This document shows, piece by piece, positions 32,732 through 44,085 of a DNA stretch of 64,000 nt. Origin of the DNA: Herpomyces periplanetae (lineage: Eukaryota; Ascomycota; Laboulbeniomycetes; Herpomycetales; Herpomycetaceae); contig WMKJ01000022.1 of the NCBI GenBank assembly GCA_009733715.1, positions 1 through 64,000 of the forward strand. Direction: 5' to 3'. Position 1 is the stretch's first letter; each line of letters begins with the position of its first letter. The translations under genes and the position numbers were made by a program. The notes under the pieces are model-generated. The model had not been told where the DNA came from. It saw only the letters and a list, made by a program, of their open reading frames with translations, and searched no databases.

Positions 32732-35695
32732 ATGAGCAGCACAGCGCGTAGCACTAAGCGACTGATCCAAGATACATTTGATGATGATTTGTACACACTC
32801 GGGCCTAAGTTAAAGCCGCGGAACCATACAAATTTATCCAAGCGTCCAGTAAATGTAACACGTCCGGCCACATTAAAGAGACGTGATTTATTTGAATCAT
32901 CTATCTATACACCATCAAAAAAGTCGTGTGATAGCAGTGCAAATAGTTGCTTTAATGAATCTGTTACATCATTTAATTCTCAGGTATCAGCGTACCCGGA
33001 TGCTACTCATACGTCAAAAGTGATTAATTCACCATTGTCTTCATCAGAGGGTAATGAGACTACGGACTTCGATAGAAATTGGTATGGAGGTGGTGAAACG
33101 GGTGGGTATGCTTTGGGAGATGATTTTCACAGTCCATTTGGATGGGATGAAGTTGGCTTCCAGGCTGTTAATCAAGATAACACTTATGCTGAACAGCAAC
33201 AGGATAATTCAATGAGCGAAGCCAAAAATAGTAAACGAATGAACGCAGCTCAGGCTCAATGGAAGAAGGATAACGACGCCTGGGAAGCTAATCGAATTCT
33301 TACCAGTGGTGTTGCACAGCGGGCTGGTATAGCAAACAGTTTTCAGGCTAATCTGGCGGATGATGATTTTGAAGAGAATAAAGTTCACATTATGGTACAC
33401 GATACTAAACCTCCATTTCTCGACGGAAAGACTATCTTTACTCGGCAAATTGAACCAGTTTCAGCGGTCAAAGATCCTCAAAGTGACTTAGCAGTGTGTA
33501 GCCGCAAAGGTAGTCGAATTGTCAAGGAAAAGCGAGCCCAAAAAGAGCGAGCTAGGCAAGCTCGTGATGCGACTATCGTAAATGAAACAGCGCTCGGAAG
33601 TATCATTGGTTTAAACTCCAAGCCTAACATATCACGGAATAGCGGAGCAACACTTAATACAAATGATGGAAAAAGTCAACCGGAGATAAAGGATGCAGTT
33701 AACTGTGAGACAGCGAAAGCAAGTAATAAATTTTCAGAGCACCTGAAAAAGAGTGAAGGGCAAAGCAGTTTTAGTCAAAGTAAGACATTCCAAGAACAAA
33801 GACAATATCTACCAGCATTCGCAGTGCGGGAGGATTTGTTGCAGGTTATTCGTGATAACCAAGTAATCATTGTAGTCGGGCAAACGGGATCAGGGAAAAC
33901 TACTCAGTTAACACAATATTTGTATGAAGACGGATATGGAGAACTTGGTATAATTGGGTGCACGCAGCCCCGTCGAGTTGCCGCCATGAGTGTCGCCAAA
34001 CGAGTGAGCGAGGAAATGAATGTGCCATTAGGGAAGAATGTAGGTTACTCAATTCGGTTTGAAGATTGTACGTGCAAAGACACTGTAATTAAATATATGA
34101 CGGATGGTGTGTTGTTGCGGGAATCTTTAACGGAACCGGATTTGGATCGGTATTCTGTGATAATTATGGATGAAGCTCATGAAAGATCTCTCAATACGGA
34201 CGTTTTAATGGGTTTAATTAAGAAAATTCTAGCCCGACGACGAGATCTTAAGTTAATTGTCACATCTGCTACAATGAATTCGGAGCGATTTGCGCGGTAT
34301 TTTGGGGGAGCACCTCAATTTGTGATTCCAGGGCGAACATTCCCCGTTGATGTTTTGTTTGCACGATCACCCTGTGAAGATTATGTTGAAAGTGCTGTCA
34401 AACAAGTCTTATCAATTCACGTTTCCAAGGGAGAAGGTGATATTCTTGTGTTCATGACAGGTCAAGAAGACATTGAAGTAACATGTGAATTACTAGCCGA
34501 ACGGTTAGCGTTACTTAACGATGTTGCGAAACTGTGCATTTTGCCCATATACAGTCAAATGCCAGCAGATTTACAAGCCAGAATCTTTGAAAAAACAGAA
34601 CCGGGAGCGCGTAAAGTTATCGTGGCTACTAACATAGCGGAAACTAGTTTGACTGTTGATGGAATTATGTACGTGGTGGATTCTGGATTCTCAAAGTTAA
34701 AGGTGTACAATGCAAAGATGAATATGGACACTCTACAAATAACACCGATATCTCAGGCCAATGCATCACAACGTGCAGGCCGAGCGGGTAGAACGGGCCC
34801 GGGAGTTTGTTACCATTTATTCACGGAATCAGCTTTTCGAGATGAGTTATACGAGCAAACTATTCCAGAGATACAGCGCACTAATCTAGCCAATACAGTA
34901 CTATTGCTCAAGTCGCTGGGAGTGAAGGATTTATTAGACTTTGAGTTTCTTGATCCCCCACCCCAGGAAACCGTGTTAACATCTCTATTCGATTTATGGG
35001 CTCTTGGGGCAATTAACAATGAGGGTGATTTAACAAGTTTAGGCCGTGCTATGACAGCGTATCCCATGGATCCACCGTTGGCGAAATTAGTTATAACATC
35101 ACAAAGTATGGAATGCTCAGAGGAGATGCTGACGATTGTATCCATGCTCAGTGTGCCTAGTGTGTTTTTACGGCCCAAAGAACGGCAAGAAGAGGCAGAT
35201 TCAGCCCGTGAAAAGTTTTTCGTTGCAGAATCCGATCATTTAACCTTATTGCACGTTTACTCACAGTGGCAAATGAACGGCCGATCTGACGCTTGGTGCA
35301 CACGTCACTTTTTACAACCAAAAGCGTTACGACGTGCATGGGAAATACGTGAACAATTGCAGGACATTATGCGATCTCAGTCTATTAGTTCAGTTAGCTG
35401 TGGTATGGACTGGGATATTCTACGTCGATGTATCTGTGCGGGATACTATCACCAAGCAGCACGAGCAAAAGGTGTTGGAGAGTATGTTAACCTGCGCACC
35501 AACGTTACAATGCAGCTGCACCCTACTAGCGCATTGTACGGGTCCGGTTGTCTGCCGGAATTTGTCGTGTATCATGAACTAGTCCTCACATCGAAACAGT
35601 ATATGTCATGCGTCACAAGTGTTGATCCTCTCTGGCTTGCTGATTTGGGTAGCGTGTTCTACACGGCTCATTCCCCCAACACTCGAGCCTTCTAG
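32732..35695 (+). CDS. PRP16: Pre-mRNA-splicing DEAH-box ATPase Prp16/DHX38
   Basis: Intronless, 987 aa. Prp16 remodels the spliceosome after the first catalytic step. The N-terminal 370 aa are hydrophilic, with [14 protein letters not shown] and a region of Lys/Arg. Helicase motifs in order: [10 protein letters not shown] (about 383), [22 protein letters not shown] (about 479), SATM (about 511), the second RecA domain ending [12 protein letters not shown] (about 680). The winged-helix, ratchet and OB domains follow. The C-terminal third separates Prp16 from Prp2/Prp22/Prp43: [51 protein letters not shown] and [10 protein letters not shown]. Start at the first ATG of the frame. Confidence 0.94.
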   Translation: MSSTARSTKRLIQDTFDDDLYTLGPKLKPRNHTNLSKRPVNVTRPATLKRRDLFESSIYTPSKKSCDSSANSCFNESVTSFNSQVSAYPDATHTSKVINSPLSSSEGNETTDFDRNWYGGGETGGYALGDDFHSPFGWDEVGFQAVNQDNTYAEQQQDNSMSEAKNSKRMNAAQAQWKKDNDAWEANRILTSGVAQRAGIANSFQANLADDDFEENKVHIMVHDTKPPFLDGKTIFTRQIEPVSAVKDPQSDLAVCSRKGSRIVKEKRAQKERARQARDATIVNETALGSIIGLNSKPNISRNSGATLNTNDGKSQPEIKDAVNCETAKASNKFSEHLKKSEGQSSFSQSKTFQEQRQYLPAFAVREDLLQVIRDNQVIIVVGQTGSGKTTQLTQYLYEDGYGELGIIGCTQPRRVAAMSVAKRVSEEMNVPLGKNVGYSIRFEDCTCKDTVIKYMTDGVLLRESLTEPDLDRYSVIIMDEAHERSLNTDVLMGLIKKILARRRDLKLIVTSATMNSERFARYFGGAPQFVIPGRTFPVDVLFARSPCEDYVESAVKQVLSIHVSKGEGDILVFMTGQEDIEVTCELLAERLALLNDVAKLCILPIYSQMPADLQARIFEKTEPGARKVIVATNIAETSLTVDGIMYVVDSGFSKLKVYNAKMNMDTLQITPISQANASQRAGRAGRTGPGVCYHLFTESAFRDELYEQTIPEIQRTNLANTVLLLKSLGVKDLLDFEFLDPPPQETVLTSLFDLWALGAINNEGDLTSLGRAMTAYPMDPPLAKLVITSQSMECSEEMLTIVSMLSVPSVFLRPKERQEEADSAREKFFVAESDHLTLLHVYSQWQMNGRSDAWCTRHFLQPKALRRAWEIREQLQDIMRSQSISSVSCGMDWDILRRCICAGYYHQAARAKGVGEYVNLRTNVTMQLHPTSALYGSGCLPEFVVYHELVLTSKQYMSCVTSVDPLWLADLGSVFYTAHSPNTRAF

Positions 35696-35792
35696 CATAT
35701 ATTCTATTGGATCGCGTACATGAAAAATGAATCCAAATTAACGGATACGTTGGCATTAACGATAATAGTAACATATCTCATTATGCAATTCA

Positions 35793-35918
35793 AACGTGCG
35801 CACGCGCACATGCATGCCAATTATTTACACAGATATATTAGTGAAAATTGGATAAACGAAAGTTCAAAGATTAAGCCAGCGCACGGACGCACGTGTGTGT
35901 GTGTGTGTATGTATACAT
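35793..35918. repeat. Alternating CG/CA and GT tracts downstream of PRP16
   Basis: ACGTGCGCACGCGCACATGCATGC at the start and CGCACGTGTGTGTGTGTGTATG at the end of this stretch, just after PRP16. Both are near-perfect purine-pyrimidine alternation. Confidence 0.5.
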
Positions 35919-35930
35919 AAAATTGTTATA

Positions 35931-36839
35931 TTATACGTCAAACCGCCTAAGTGTGATCGGGTCAGAGGCACGTCGCCGTGTCGAATGAATGGTTAGACGT
36001 CGCATAAGACTAATGGGAGGGGAAGTAGTCCGCTGCAGCGGAGTAGACTGATGAAGTGAGTGGAATAACTGTATTGAGTGGTGAGATAAATTTTCATGGG
36101 ATACGTTAATAACGCTTTCAAGGGAGGGAGACAATGAAAATGATTCTGTACCACTAAACAATAGTAACGCCGGGGTCGCAGGTGATTTTTGGGGTAGTGA
36201 GTGGGAAAACGGAGGGAAGGTGGACGCAGGTGTGTAGTTCATGTTCCGGCAATCTGGATCGGGAGTACATTGCGATATAATTGTATTTGTAGTACTCGGG
36301 CAATACGCAGGGTCAGTAAACATTGATGAGGGTGTATGAGGGGGTACTTTAACGCATGGGCGATTGTAAGACTTGACGTTAACCAGTGGGGACAACACCA
36401 CGGCAGCTGAGGGGAGTAAGGGAGCAACGGGTGGCGTATTAAAAGGGATTAAATTAGGGCGCCAGAAGACCGAAGGAGAGTATGAGAATGAGTTTCTCCG
36501 GTGAATTTTACCTTTGGGTCGAGTTGCGGTAATAATGATGGGTGAGCTTGGTAAAGTAGCAAAGGGCTCATCGACACTGGGAGCAGCAGCGGGGGATGGA
36601 ATTGAATCTTGGTGAACAACGGAAGCAGGGACGACATCAGAGTGGAGTGCATGGAAAGGGGCGGGAGGCTGATCTTGAACGAGGTTGTCGATGAGGGAAA
36701 AAGCCCGGCGACTCACGCGACGTCGTTTGGTAAAAGGCTGCTGGCACGTACATTCACCGATGCGCTTAAACGAAGTATTAGCAACCGAAGTGGTAGTGTC
36801 ACGGAAGATGATAACGGGGCATGCCTGAGGGATATTCAT
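35931..36839 (-). CDS. Unknown Ser/Pro-rich basic protein
   Basis: Frame of 302 aa from the first ATG. The frame extends another 96 codons upstream without an ATG, through a hexamer repeat, so I do not include that part. I do not recognise it. Visible: a basic patch TKRRRVSRRAF near residue 50 that could be a nuclear signal; RRNSFSY and RRRASDP, which look like basophilic-kinase sites; long Pro/Ser/Thr-rich stretches (PPAPF, PSPAAAPS, HTPSSMF); and a compact basic C-terminus SLMRRLTIHSTRRRASDPIT. Predicted mostly disordered. Possibly a regulatory or cell-polarity factor, but that is a guess. It is tail-to-tail with PRP16. Confidence 0.5.
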   Translation of the reverse strand: MNIPQACPVIIFRDTTTSVANTSFKRIGECTCQQPFTKRRRVSRRAFSLIDNLVQDQPPAPFHALHSDVVPASVVHQDSIPSPAAAPSVDEPFATLPSSPIIITATRPKGKIHRRNSFSYSPSVFWRPNLIPFNTPPVAPLLPSAAVVLSPLVNVKSYNRPCVKVPPHTPSSMFTDPAYCPSTTNTIISQCTPDPDCRNMNYTPASTFPPFSHSLPQKSPATPALLLFSGTESFSLSPSLESVINVSHENLSHHSIQLFHSLHQSTPLQRTTSPPISLMRRLTIHSTRRRASDPITLRRFDV

Positions 36840-37800
36840 TATAGTAGTATGCACACAATCTATATGTAACGTTGTACTCCGCACGCTCTTCGAGATATCG
36901 AAACCGGCTAACCATGTATTGACCAAGAGCGTGAACACGCATGCGAGCGATCGAACGTACTCCTGTGTCGTTGGACTCTTGTATATGAGAAGTTTGGGAT
37001 GGTCGTTAAAGCGATAGGCAGGAGTATCAGCGAGTGCGAGTGCCAGTGCCAGTGCGAATGCGAATGCGAATCTGTATACCGCGCACACTTGAAAGGAAGC
37101 GTAGGGTACTGCGCCGAGTATAATCACAGTATAGATGGGGCAGACTGGGACAGGGAAGATGTGTAAAACGAGCGGATGAACGGGCGCGCGTGCTGTAAAC
37201 GAAAGCGGTCCGAGTTTGGAGGTGTACTTGTACAGTGTAACTTAGCGTATGGATTAGAATGCGACCCAAAACCTTCCTCCCGGAGAATTGTGAAAAGTCC
37301 GTATTTAGTTAGCCCTTCCCAGTCCAACTTAACCCACGTCTGCCTGAGCGCGCGTCTCCAATGTTTCCCCGCGCCCCCGCATCCGGCAAAATCTTACGCT
37401 TACTCAGTTGGTACGGGATGTTTCCCGGCTTGTGGAGAGTCGGGTCCCGAAGCCACGCCTGGTGAACGGGCCGATCCCTCGATTGCCGGGGCAGCCGCGT
37501 CGCCACTACTCCGGCAGTCGGGCTCCGCAATTAATTGGGGACTAGGACGCTTCGGCAACGGGATCTACGCTAAGCGGGCAAAACATCAATATCACGTGGA
37601 CGCTGTGGAACAAACATGCTTTCCCATTGTACCCCCAAAATGCAGGCAAATTAAACGACACAAAACATGAAAAAAATACAGTAGTGGGTGGCAAATGTTC
37701 GACCAAACCCATGTGAACAAAGACATGCATAGGTTACATACGCGCATCGCGTAGTATGTCGCCAAAGCAAATGCTGTGTGAGCAGCTACGCCATGCAAAA
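36840..37800. other. GC-rich upstream region of the Ser/Pro-rich gene
   Basis: No supported gene. Contains a hexamer array at 37031-37072, a GC-rich block at about 37,300-37,560 with several hairpins, and ATCACGTG at 37591-37598. The 164-codon plus-strand frame at 37176-37670 has no recognisable motif and overlaps open frames on the other strand, as expected of GC-rich DNA. Confidence 0.45.
37031..37072. repeat. Seven-copy hexamer array (CGAGTG/CCAGTG/CGAATG)
   Basis: Tandem units CGAGTG x2, CCAGTG x2, CGAATG x2 and CGAATC. Units change in pairs, suggesting stepwise duplication. In the minus strand it would read Ala-Leu/Ala-Phe, which gives the false look of a hydrophobic leader. Confidence 0.75.
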
Positions 37801-40800
37801 TCAACTATCGGGCGGACGGACGGTTGCATGGAGATCAATACTCTCATGATCAGTCGATATTTTAGAGTCAATGGCAGGTGGTTCAGTACCTGAGCTGGCA
37901 TCACTACTAATAGATGTCCGTCGCAGGGATACGGAATTCTCCAATTCGCCAGTTTTGACATTTGCAGCATTAACAGCCGCACGATTGCGGTGAGGGTGTA
38001 ATCGGTCAGGTTTATCGCCACACGCAAAATCTACCGCTTGAATTTCCGAGGCCGGTGATGTCGAACGTAAAACTGGTTCACCGCCTTGGGTAGTATCAGT
38101 TGATACCGTAAGCACTGTCGGAATGCATGGCTCACACGCAGAATCGGGACTAGTAAGATTCGGACTAAACTGCGTTGCAGCCGAAGTAATTGACGATGCT
38201 GACGTCTCAGATGATACATAAGTAGAATACATCCGCTTATGGTTCGAAGCTCCTGGCGATTCATGAGGTTGGTAGGCGAGCCGATTATCCAACATTTCCA
38301 TGATTTTTGCGCTATGAGCATCGAGTAATCGAATCAATACCATCTCATCGACAGAAACTCGATTAAATACCTTTACACCCAAACACTGCGCAACTTGTCC
38401 CATTTCAATTTCTAAATCGCGCAGCTGCTCCGAACTGAGCGCATCCGCCGTATTGCGTGAAAGTTTCCGCCGTAGATTGCGCAAACCGCGAAGAGCCTGG
38501 TTAGCCGCTATGTCCATATTCCGGGACGTTGTGGGAGAACTGGTCCGTGAGTAAGAATAAGGAATAGTTACTGAACACGCTGATGACCCTCGTACGTACT
38601 CTTCCTGCATAGTTTCGTTATCAGTTACTGTTGCACCATCAAGTGATGATAACGACTCGTTATTGATATGATAACTTCGAGAATTTCTCTGTGATGCAGC
38701 TTGTCGATGTTGTCTTCCTGTACGTCGATCGTCATTCATACCCAAACGTGAGCCAGTACCCCCTTTACTCATTCTGGGAGATAAACAACGGCTTGCACCA
38801 CTACCAGAATTATTGCCTTGAGATGTAGCAATTCGACGCAGTGAGGGCGGAGAAGAGATATCACTGGGAACAATTATCTTTGAAGTTCGTGGAGTGGTGC
38901 GCTTACGGAGTGTGCCACCTTTCCTCGACAACCCAGCAGGAGGACTAGGGCAAGGTGTTTCATTTACCTCTCGCCGCGACTGTTGGAACAATTGAAGCTC
39001 CCCAGGAGACATGATTCGGCGCGCCGGACCACTTGTAAGGCCTCGTTCCCTATCATTTAAATTGCCAGAACCATCAAGCCCGTTTACTGCCCCGTCCTGT
39101 CCAGCGCCACTAACTGACCGCTGTATCACTGAATCCCATATGAAAATAGTTCCGTCGACAGCCACCGTTACAAAACGATTCAAGTCTGCCGCCGTGGTTG
39201 ATACAGCCGGTTTAACCGCACCCGTTTCACTTACTTCACTCGACTCATCAACCGTCGTCTCTTTGTTCAGACTAGCAATCCCGCTAATTCCCTCCGTGTG
39301 CCCCCAATCTCTGCTAAGCAGATTACCTCTTTCATTATACACACGTACAGACTTATCACTGCTAGAAACACCCGCTATACAATAGCCATTCTTGTCGTCT
39401 GGAAAAACGGTAATCGATGTTAACACCACTGCTTCTCCTGTATCAGGATCGCCTGTCTTTACTGACGACAGAATTTGACCGTAGTTCGTATCAATGCGAT
39501 GCAATCGACGATCTATTGAACATACAAGTAGTACCGATTCTTTGAACGGATCGAATGACATACACGTGGGAGTGGTTTTTAGTGTTATCGTTCGCGATGC
39601 TAAAAATGCATAAAACGTCTGATCATTTTCCGAACGTGATAAGCACTCACGAACTACAATTGTCCGATCCGATGAGCATGATATCAACAATTGTCCATTG
39701 CGAGAGAATTTAATTCCAGTGACCGCGGCAGTATGCTCTTCAAGTGTTTGTAACAATTCCCATTGATCCGATCGGTATTGAAATACCTGTACACACCGAT
39801 CCCGGCTTGATGTTGCAAAAAACTTTTCCTCTCCCATACACAAGCAGATATCGGTAATTTCACTTGCATGAGCTTTAATAGTCAAACCCATATTTCCTTC
39901 ATCGTCATACAGTCGGATAAATCCACCTTTATCACCCGTTATAAATTGTTTAAATTCCGGAATCTCCTGTACTACGCGTAACTCATTACCGTTACACTCA
40001 TCACCAGAAAATAAACCGCACGAATTCAGATCAATTCGGCGTGAAAACTCGCCATCACACTTCCAACAATTCAATGAACCGTCCGCTGACCATGTATAAA
40101 AACTGTCGCAACCCAACGATCCCGAAAAAGCCCGAACACCCCAAACAGCGCTGGCATGGCCTGGGAGCTTCTGCGGTTTAATCTTCGAGTCAGAGTCGAC
40201 ATCCGGGTTTCCATAATCAAACTCGTTTATTGACAGAGTCCTTTGGTCATCCACGGCTACATAAGAATTTTCCAATGACGCAATCCCTACAAAGCTTGAA
40301 TCCGTTACAGGTCCAATAGTCCGTAATGGCTCGTCAAATTTATCAGTATCCAAAATAGGCTGAACGGGCAATCGTGTCATTTTTCCGTCCTTGCTTGCAA
40401 TGTGCAAAATGGCTTGACCTGAATGAACGGTAAAGGCAGATATTCCAGTGCCTAAATTCAGCAACTTGGAAAATTTCTGTAGTCCACCCCTATCATCAAC
40501 TAAGCACAGATCACCTCTATCCGAGCCGACTATTGCTCTGGATGAGTCGAGCGAAGTTACAGCAGTGAACGTAGCATCAATTAAAGACTTTAAAAGACAA
40601 TTCCTTCCGATTAAGGCTTTCTGCGTATTGCCTGCCGTATTAACAAGCGACTCGCTAACATGAGCTTTATTGGAAATGTTTTGTTCTGCTACACGCCAAA
40701 CTTTGACATGGCGTGTTCCTACCGTAATAAGAGCATTTCCCATCCATGTAATACCATTAACACTACTGGTACACTTATTACACGCCAGAAGACTCGCAGA

Positions 40801-41628
40801 ACCATTTTTTGAGATAGACCATATATAGATAAATCCATCATTGGTATATCCCAGAGTTGCAAGATACTGAGAATCAGCACTAAAGGCAACGCTGCGAACT
40901 CCGAAGGAATGATCAGAGATGGTTGCGATTGGTGTATCACACGACGCATCGGGAGAAATAGAGAAGATAAGAACGCGCGGTTTAAATCCAGACTAAGAAT
41001 CATCAAGGATACACGAGAGTACATGGAAGTCGACTTTCGTTAGCAGGTCAAGCATTAACACGAAAAGAGAGGGAGATGGGAAAACTGGAAATCGGACAAG
41101 TACGATGGGCATAAAAAAGCTTACCTCTCCGACAGCGAGAAATTTCCCGTCTGGACTAAAACCAACACATGTAGCGGCTTTAATACGGTCGCGAGCCGAA
41201 ATTCCCTTTGATGAGTCTTGAGGATCATTTGAACCAGAGGGGGAGTAGCCGAATATTGGATCACGCAAAGCTAAATTGGCTTTGTTACGTGTTTCCGCAT
41301 TGGATGGAGTATTAGACAAAGGTCCTGAAGGTAATGTGAGGTTAGGGCTGGGTCGAGCACGAAAGAACCGCTGGTGAAGGTTTAAATCATCATCTATCCT
41401 TGCAACTACAACAGCAGCGCCTGCGGTAAAGGCAAAAGTATTTGCAGCGGGTAAGCTATCAATGGAGTTTTGGGAACATGCAGTTGTCCCGATGACCTGC
41501 TTGAGACACAGGCGTAAATCGGGCCGCTGAGATTTTGTGTTAGAGCGAAGTTGAGAGTTTCGCACATTGCTGGGACTAGATAGCGAGGTGGAAGCCAATG
41601 CGCTATTACGTTGATTGTTTAATGCCAT
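37801..41628 (-). CDS. WD40-repeat protein related to WDR62 / MAPKBP1
   Basis: Exons 41125-41628 and 37801-40992, intron 132 nt, 1231 aa. In animals WDR62 and MAPKBP1 scaffold JNK signalling and act at spindle poles; fungal roles are not established. The intron join FLAVGE|SGFKPRVLIF matches the family's first propeller (TGYKPRVVVW type). About twelve WD units follow in two propellers, e.g. DHSFGVRSVAFSADSQYLAT, EHTAAVTGIKFSRNGQLLISCSSDRTIVVRE, and GHTEGISGIAS. The C-terminal 450 aa are Ser/Arg-rich (RKRTTPRTSK, SPPSLRR) with one predicted helical segment, ALRGLRNLRRKL. Start at the first ATG; an upstream purine-rich plus-strand tract is its likely leader. Confidence 0.75.
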
Positions 41629-44085
41629 AGCCCAATTGGGTGCCGGCTGATGAACAAAAGTTACAAAGAGTTGGAGAGGATGCAGGTGCGAGTAGGAAGG
41701 TGCTAAAGCAAACAAAAGGATGAGACGAAGGGAAGATCAGTTGCATTAAAACAGCAGATATGAGAAAGAGAGTGTGTGACATGAACAAATGAAGGAGGAT
41801 ATTGAGAATAGGAATAAACACATGAATTAAGGAAGTCAAAGAGTAAGTTAGTAGGTATGAAAGAAAGGAAGGATGAACGTTATAAGAAAACGAGATGAAA
41901 AGAGAATGAGAGTAAAGTGGGTAAGAGGAAGACAATTTGTGAAGACGAGGGGGGAAAAGACGGCGCAAATAAAGTGCGGTGAAAGGTAGAGGAGGAAAGA
42001 AGAGAGTGTATGAATGAGAGAAAAAAGGAAGTAAAAAATTGCATTTAGCAAGGCAGCAAGACAAGAAGGGAAGTTTAGATGAAAATGAAGAGATTAGTGA
42101 TCAGATTGACTAGAGGGCAGAACGGCGATTGGGTTTGGTAGAAAGGAAGATTAAGTATTCGAAAAATGAATGTAAGAGAAGAGGTAATGAAATAAAAGTG
42201 AGGGAAAAGAATGAAGAGTAGGCGACGCAAATGAAGAGGGTTGGTGAAAGATTCGCGACAAGCAAAAGGGACATTTGATAAGGAACCAAGGTTTTAAACC
42301 TGGAAAATGTCAGAAATGTAAGAGAAAATAATGGTAAAAAGCGTTAGCAAGGATAATTTGTGCATGAAGCCCCAAAAACGATTAGCAGAATTAATAAAAC
42401 CATCAGAATTGATTAAATTCTGCTTGAACATTCTGAAAAACCGCGTCAATTTTGAAATTTTGGAGGTGATCACGTGCAGAGACAGAGCAGTGTGTCACGA
42501 GACCGGTGAGGGGAATGAGGCGGTGGTGGCGGTGGAGGAAGCGATGGAGACGACGAAAGTGGTGGGGATGAAGATGACGGGGTAACAAGGTGGATAAAGT
42601 GTATGATAAACTTGTGCAAAGAGGAATCGAGCTCTGGGAGAGGTGGACGACTTCGTAATGGGTAAAGTAATAGTTAGCGACTTTGTGTACGTGAGTAGTG
42701 GGTAGGCGGGATGTTCCGGAGTTAAACAATTAATAGTCGATCCAGCAATAAATTATGAAAAAGGGATAACTCTAAGCGATACTTTGACTAGAAGGCCTCG
42801 GACAGCCGGTTGTTCGGGTATAACCTGTACGCGTTACGCAATGCAAAATGCTTTGCCCTGAGTTATTCAGAATTGAAATCTGGAGTTTTGGCTCATGATT
42901 GAAACCACATGTTTCATCATCAGTTTGTCATGTAGAACATAATCAAAATACATGAAGCCAATATACAATAACGTTGGAAATTCCTTGCCAGGCCTGGTAG
43001 TCATTATCGCTGTCACCGCTTAACAGCCATGATGTACGCCTAATGTAATGTTTAGTCAAACGTACATTCCATGGGTAATAAAATAAGATGAGGTAGTGTG
43101 GTCGAGCTGGTAAAGTCAAAACTTCTCCCGTTTGCTCCACGGTATTACGGTAGGGTCAAAACCAAAGTAATCTTCATACTTAAGCAGAACTGGAGATAAC
43201 TTGAAACTTGAATTCATAATTCGCTTAAATTGTAGTGACCGAAGGAACCCTGAGCCCGTTGACACTAGCTACAAAGACGATATGGTACCGCGGATGTCAT
43301 AATTGGATTAGAGAGTATAGAACTTGGTTCAAGCTAAATTCGCGCAGTAGAATAGCCTTGAAGAAACTAGTTAAAAATGTGTTCATCGTCGGGTAAACTT
43401 GCACGTATAAATGGGAAATTTAGCATATCCACCAAATGTGGGCAATTTACGACATCTCAATAAACCATTTATTACCCACTTACCGGGAATAAACCGTAAA
43501 TTATGATACGAATATTCAAAATTAAACGCGAGGACTGATAAACTTTGGTAGTTCTCGCGATAACAGTAAGTTCAATTCAATGAAGCCTGAATACCATACG
43601 TATACGTTTGACGGAACAAACGGGGCAACGGTACCAGGCGGGCTAGGTAATACCACAAAGCAAAAGCCAGAATCCACGCGATCACTGGAATAAGTGAGAC
43701 CGCGCAATGTATCATAACACATGATATAGACAAGACCGAATGACACGTTGAGCTAAATTTAAATAAGGGTTTCGTATCGAAAATTTGCTACGAGAATACG
43801 AGGCAATAATTCATCGTCCAATACTCAGGCAGCCTTGCCCGACATAATTTGCCATATCTCTAACCATAGTGATCCATGCTACTACATTCACAGAGGTTAG
43901 GCCAGCATTGGGGGCACGCGGTATGGTTTAGCAGATTCACGAGTGTAGCGTAAAAGCTGAGAAAGTTCATGGATTTGTGATATTGAACGCTCGTTGCCAA
44001 TTCTCCGCCTGACACTCGCATCATATTTGATCCGAGTCATCGCAAATTGCAAATCCCCTTGCCAAAGTCCCGATAATACATGAGA
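41629..44085. other. Intergenic region upstream of the WDR62-like gene, no supported gene
   Basis: 41,700-42,260 is A/G-rich on the plus strand (C/T-rich on the coding strand of the gene). A GC-rich block around 42,465-42,580 starts with ATCACGTG at 42469-42476. Open frames such as 42403-42729 and 43522-43746 on the minus strand lack ATG starts or motifs. I tried joining short frames on the minus strand between 44,040 and 43,100 and found nothing recognisable. Confidence 0.4.
42469..42476. promoter_or_regulatory. E-box ATCACGTG upstream of the WDR62-like gene
   Basis: Octamer at the edge of a short GC-rich island, about 840 bp upstream of the WDR62-like ATG on the minus strand. Confidence 0.4.

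Noticed and set aside
37176-37670. 164-codon plus-strand frame in the GC-rich block
   Set aside because: GC-rich DNA is short of stops; there is no motif, and other frames there are open too.
43100-44040. Minus-strand chain of short frames between the WDR62-like and HAT1 genes
   Set aside because: Several 25-75 codon frames look protein-like, but frame lengths are within random expectation and no joined product resembled a known family.
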